15,042 nt of DNA from Sphingomonas sp. UBA4766. Its GTDB lineage: Bacteria > Pseudomonadota > Alphaproteobacteria > Sphingomonadales > Sphingomonadaceae. Positions 12,577 through 15,042 of this stretch are shown piece after piece. Within the stretch, counting starts at the first letter, position 1; each line of letters starts with the position of its first letter. The notes under the pieces were generated by a model. That model worked only from the letters and a program-made list of their open reading frames with translations, had not been told where the DNA came from and made no database searches. The stretch is from the NCBI GenBank assembly GCA_002403415.1, contig DHHS01000007.1:1-15042 (forward strand). The letters run 5' to 3'. The position numbers and the translations under genes are program-made.

Positions 12577-15042
12577 ATGCCCGGTTCAGACACTTCAGCA
12601 AGTTTCCGTCTCGTACGTGAGGCGGGCGGGTTCGCCGCCCGATTGCGCGCGCTATCCTCGCGCTGGTGGGCGCGGTGGCTGATGGTGGCCGCCGCGCTTG
12701 CGGCAATCGGCTATGCACTCTTGTGGCTGCTGGTGCTGCGCAATCTGCCCTCGGTCGACACGTTGCGCGTTTATGAGCCGCCGCTGCCCACCAATGTGCG
12801 CGCGATCGACGGCACGCCCATCCATAGCTATGCGCGCGAACGTCGGGTTGAACTCGCTTATGCCGAATATCCGCCGTTGCTCGTCCGCGCCTTTCTAGCG
12901 GCGGAGGACCGGACGTTTTTTGAACATCACGGCATTGATTATCCGGGCATTATCGCGGCATTCCTGAACAATCTGCAAAGCAGCCGCCGCCCGGTCGGTG
13001 CATCGACCATTACCCAGCAGGTCGCAAAAAACCTGCTTGTCGGTAATGAAGTCAGTTATGTGCGAAAGCTGCGCGAGGCGATTCTGGCCTACCGGATCGA
13101 GGACACGCTGACCAAGGAACAGATTCTTGAACTGTACCTCAATCAGATTCCGCTGGGACGCAATGCCTTTGGTGTAGAGGCGGCCAGCCACGCCTATTTC
13201 GACAAGGATTTGGGCGAGTTGACGCTGGGGCAGCTCGCCTATCTTGCGATTCTGCCCAAGGGGCCGGCCAATTACGATCCGTTTCGCAAAGCCGATCGCG
13301 CGCTGAAGCGCCGCAATTTCGTGTTGAGCGAGATGTTGCGCAACAAGTTCATTACCGAGGCGCAATATAATCAGGCGCGCGCCGAACCCATCGGCGCAGT
13401 AGTGCGCCAGACGCCCAAGTTCGAGCGCGTCGGCGGCTATTTCGTCGAGGAAGTGCGCCGTCAGCTGGTCGAAAAATTCGGCGAGTCTGAGCGCGACGGC
13501 CCCTTCAGCATTTATTCGGGCGGGCTGTGGGTACGGACCTCGTTCGACCCGCAGATTCAGCAATATGCGCAAGAAGCGCTGCGCGACGGCCTGATCCGTT
13601 ATGACCGCGGGCGCGGCTGGGACGGGCCGGTCGCGCATGTCGATCTGCCCCCCGGCAGCGCGGACGCCGATGGCGCGCCGCGCGGCTGGCTTCAGGCGCT
13701 GGTCAATAAAAATATCGGGGTCGATTACAAGGATTGGCGTGCCGCCATCGTCATCGCGGTCGCGCAGAGCGCGGCGGAAATCGGCTTTGCCGATGGCAGG
13801 ACCGGTACACTCCCGCGATGGGCCGCGCAGATGCCGGTGCGAGGCAAGGGTGGCACCGCCTTTGCCGCGCTCGCTCCGGGCGACATCATTACGGTGGCGC
13901 CTGAGGGTGGGGTGTTCGCCCTGCGCGCGCTGCCGCGGGTGTCGGGCGGGATGGTGGTGCAGGAGCCGGCCACGGGCCGCGTCGTCGCGATGCAGGGCGG
14001 GTTTGATGCGCGGCTCAATTCGTTCAACCGCGCAACGCAAGCGATGCGCCAGCCGGGATCGACGATCAAACCACTGGTTTATGTGAGTGCACTCGAAAAC
14101 GGGCTGACGCCAGCGTCGATCATCGTCGATGCGCCTTATTGCGTGTATCAGGGCGCGCGGCTGGGGCAGAAATGCTTTCGCAATTTCGGCGGCGGGCAGG
14201 GATCGGGCCCGCACACGATGCGTTGGGGCATTGAACAATCGCGCAATCTCATGACGGTGCGCGCCGCCAGCCAGATCGGCATGGACAAGGTAGTCGACAC
14301 CATTAATCGCATGGGGGTGGGCAAATATCCCGCCTATCTCTCGATCGCGCTGGGCGCGGGCGAGACAACGGTGCAGCGGATGGTCAATGCCTTTTCGATC
14401 CTCGCCAATCAGGGGCGCGGTGCCCCCTCCACCCTGATCGATTATGTCCAGGATCGGCATGGCAAGGTGATTTGGCCCGAGGGCTGGCGGGCGTGCGCGC
14501 GCTGCAACGCGCCCGACTGGAACGGCCGGGCCATGCCGCGCCCGGTCATCCGCCAGCGCCAGGTGATTGATCCGGTATCGGCATTTCAGATGGTCCATAT
14601 TACCGAAGGCGTGATCCAGCGCGGCACCGCGACCGTTCTGCGCGACCTGAACCGCCCGATCTTCGGCAAGACCGGCACCTCGACCGGCCCCACCGATGTG
14701 TGGTTTATCGGCGGGACGCCACAATTGGTGGGCGGGCTGTACATCGGCTATGATACGCCGCGCAGCCTTGGCGGTTATGCGCAAGGCGGGACGCTCGCCG
14801 CGCCGATTTTCAAGGCGTTTGCGCAAAAAGCATATGCGGGGATGGAACCAATGCCGTTCCGTGCCCCTGCCGGGGTGCGGTTCGTGCGGATCGACCGGGG
14901 ATCGGGCCGTCCGGTTTACGGCGGCTGGCCAAGCGATGATCCCAAAGCAGCGACGATCTGGGAAGCGTTCAAGCCCGAAAGCGAGCCGCGCCGCGCCGTC
15001 GCACGTCAGATTGCGCCGGGCGATGCCGCGGCCGCCGCCGCC
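12577..15042 (+). CDS. mrcA: Penicillin-binding protein 1A, bifunctional peptidoglycan synthase (3' end beyond the window)
   Basis: Polymerises lipid II and cross-links the stem peptides at the outer face of the inner membrane. 822 codons are visible and the frame is still open at the right edge. A short cytoplasmic segment is followed by a membrane anchor (about 34-55). The glycosyltransferase domain shows AAEDRTFFEHHGID (catalytic Glu110), GASTITQQVAKNLL and the KLREAILAYRIE...YLNQIPLGRNAFGVEAA block. An OB-like segment precedes the transpeptidase, which has PGSTIK (Ser495, Lys498), SRN (Ser555, Asn557) and KTGTS (Lys698), so all active-site motifs are intact. Four cysteines lie in the transpeptidase (YCVYQG, QKCFRN and CARC), unusual for a periplasmic enzyme and possibly disulfide-linked. 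ATG at 12577 has AAGG 10 nt upstream. It follows the amidase gene by 71 bp. Confidence 0.96.
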   Translation, partial: MPGSDTSASFRLVREAGGFAARLRALSSRWWARWLMVAAALAAIGYALLWLLVLRNLPSVDTLRVYEPPLPTNVRAIDGTPIHSYARERRVELAYAEYPPLLVRAFLAAEDRTFFEHHGIDYPGIIAAFLNNLQSSRRPVGASTITQQVAKNLLVGNEVSYVRKLREAILAYRIEDTLTKEQILELYLNQIPLGRNAFGVEAASHAYFDKDLGELTLGQLAYLAILPKGPANYDPFRKADRALKRRNFVLSEMLRNKFITEAQYNQARAEPIGAVVRQTPKFERVGGYFVEEVRRQLVEKFGESERDGPFSIYSGGLWVRTSFDPQIQQYAQEALRDGLIRYDRGRGWDGPVAHVDLPPGSADADGAPRGWLQALVNKNIGVDYKDWRAAIVIAVAQSAAEIGFADGRTGTLPRWAAQMPVRGKGGTAFAALAPGDIITVAPEGGVFALRALPRVSGGMVVQEPATGRVVAMQGGFDARLNSFNRATQAMRQPGSTIKPLVYVSALENGLTPASIIVDAPYCVYQGARLGQKCFRNFGGGQGSGPHTMRWGIEQSRNLMTVRAASQIGMDKVVDTINRMGVGKYPAYLSIALGAGETTVQRMVNAFSILANQGRGAPSTLIDYVQDRHGKVIWPEGWRACARCNAPDWNGRAMPRPVIRQRQVIDPVSAFQMVHITEGVIQRGTATVLRDLNRPIFGKTGTSTGPTDVWFIGGTPQLVGGLYIGYDTPRSLGGYAQGGTLAAPIFKAFAQKAYAGMEPMPFRAPAGVRFVRIDRGSGRPVYGGWPSDDPKAATIWEAFKPESEPRRAVARQIAPGDAAAAAA

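Noticed and set aside
12895..14826. A 643-codon open frame on the minus strand opposite the PBP1A gene
   Set aside because: It is fully antisense to a gene with intact catalytic motifs. Its product is Arg/Ala/His-rich and matches nothing I recognise. High G+C produces long antisense frames, so it is a shadow.

Overview
The window looks like a chromosomal segment from an alphaproteobacterium of the Sphingomonadales (Sphingopyxis/Sphingomonas-like). The evidence is high G+C, an RNase E with the alphaproteobacterial acidic insertion in its S1 domain and a C-terminal GWW motif, and the neighbourhood rne / N-acetylmuramoyl-L-alanine amidase / penicillin-binding protein 1A. This placement is inferred from protein features and gene order; no search was run.

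Layout. (1) At 2-715 (+) is the 3' two thirds of glpX (class II fructose-1,6-bisphosphatase), cut by the left edge. (2) At 788-2009 (-) is a compact three-gene cassette, padR regulator, then a 188-aa and a 116-aa unknown membrane protein, with overlapping stop/start codons. It is bracketed by two imperfect direct copies of the last ~30 bp of glpX plus ~10 bp beyond (686-725 and 2072-2111, 35 of 40 identical). This suggests that the cassette was inserted behind glpX, or that it sits between two dispersed repeats. (3) At 2183-4033 (+) is a secreted CocE/NonD-type alpha/beta hydrolase. (4) At 4042-5777 (-) is a two-gene ABC-2 exporter (permease and ATPase), convergent with the hydrolase with an 8-bp gap. 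(5) At 5851-7925 (-) is an envelope protein pair, a periplasmic M48 metalloprotease with TPRs (BepA-like) and a membrane-anchored DsbA-like thioredoxin-fold protein, with overlapping stop and start codons. (6) At 8025-10766 (-) is rne, encoding the degradosome scaffold RNase E. (7) At 10767-11242 is a 476-bp divergent intergenic region with several dyad structures and no convincing gene. (8) At 11243-12505 (+) is the periplasmic amidase, followed at 12577 by PBP1A, which runs off the right edge with all catalytic motifs present.

How the genes fit together. The right half is housekeeping: RNA turnover (rne) diverges from a peptidoglycan unit holding a septal-type hydrolase and a bifunctional synthase. 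The M48/DsbA pair is probably for outer-membrane and periplasmic protein quality control. The ABC exporter and the hydrolase have no substrate that can be read from the sequence. The least ordinary part is the PadR-controlled membrane-protein cassette with its flanking repeats and a promoter-overlapping palindrome. I found no CRISPR array, tRNA, rRNA, transposase or integrase. There is no strong evidence of an entirely new system; the cassette and the 10767-11242 region are the best places to look.
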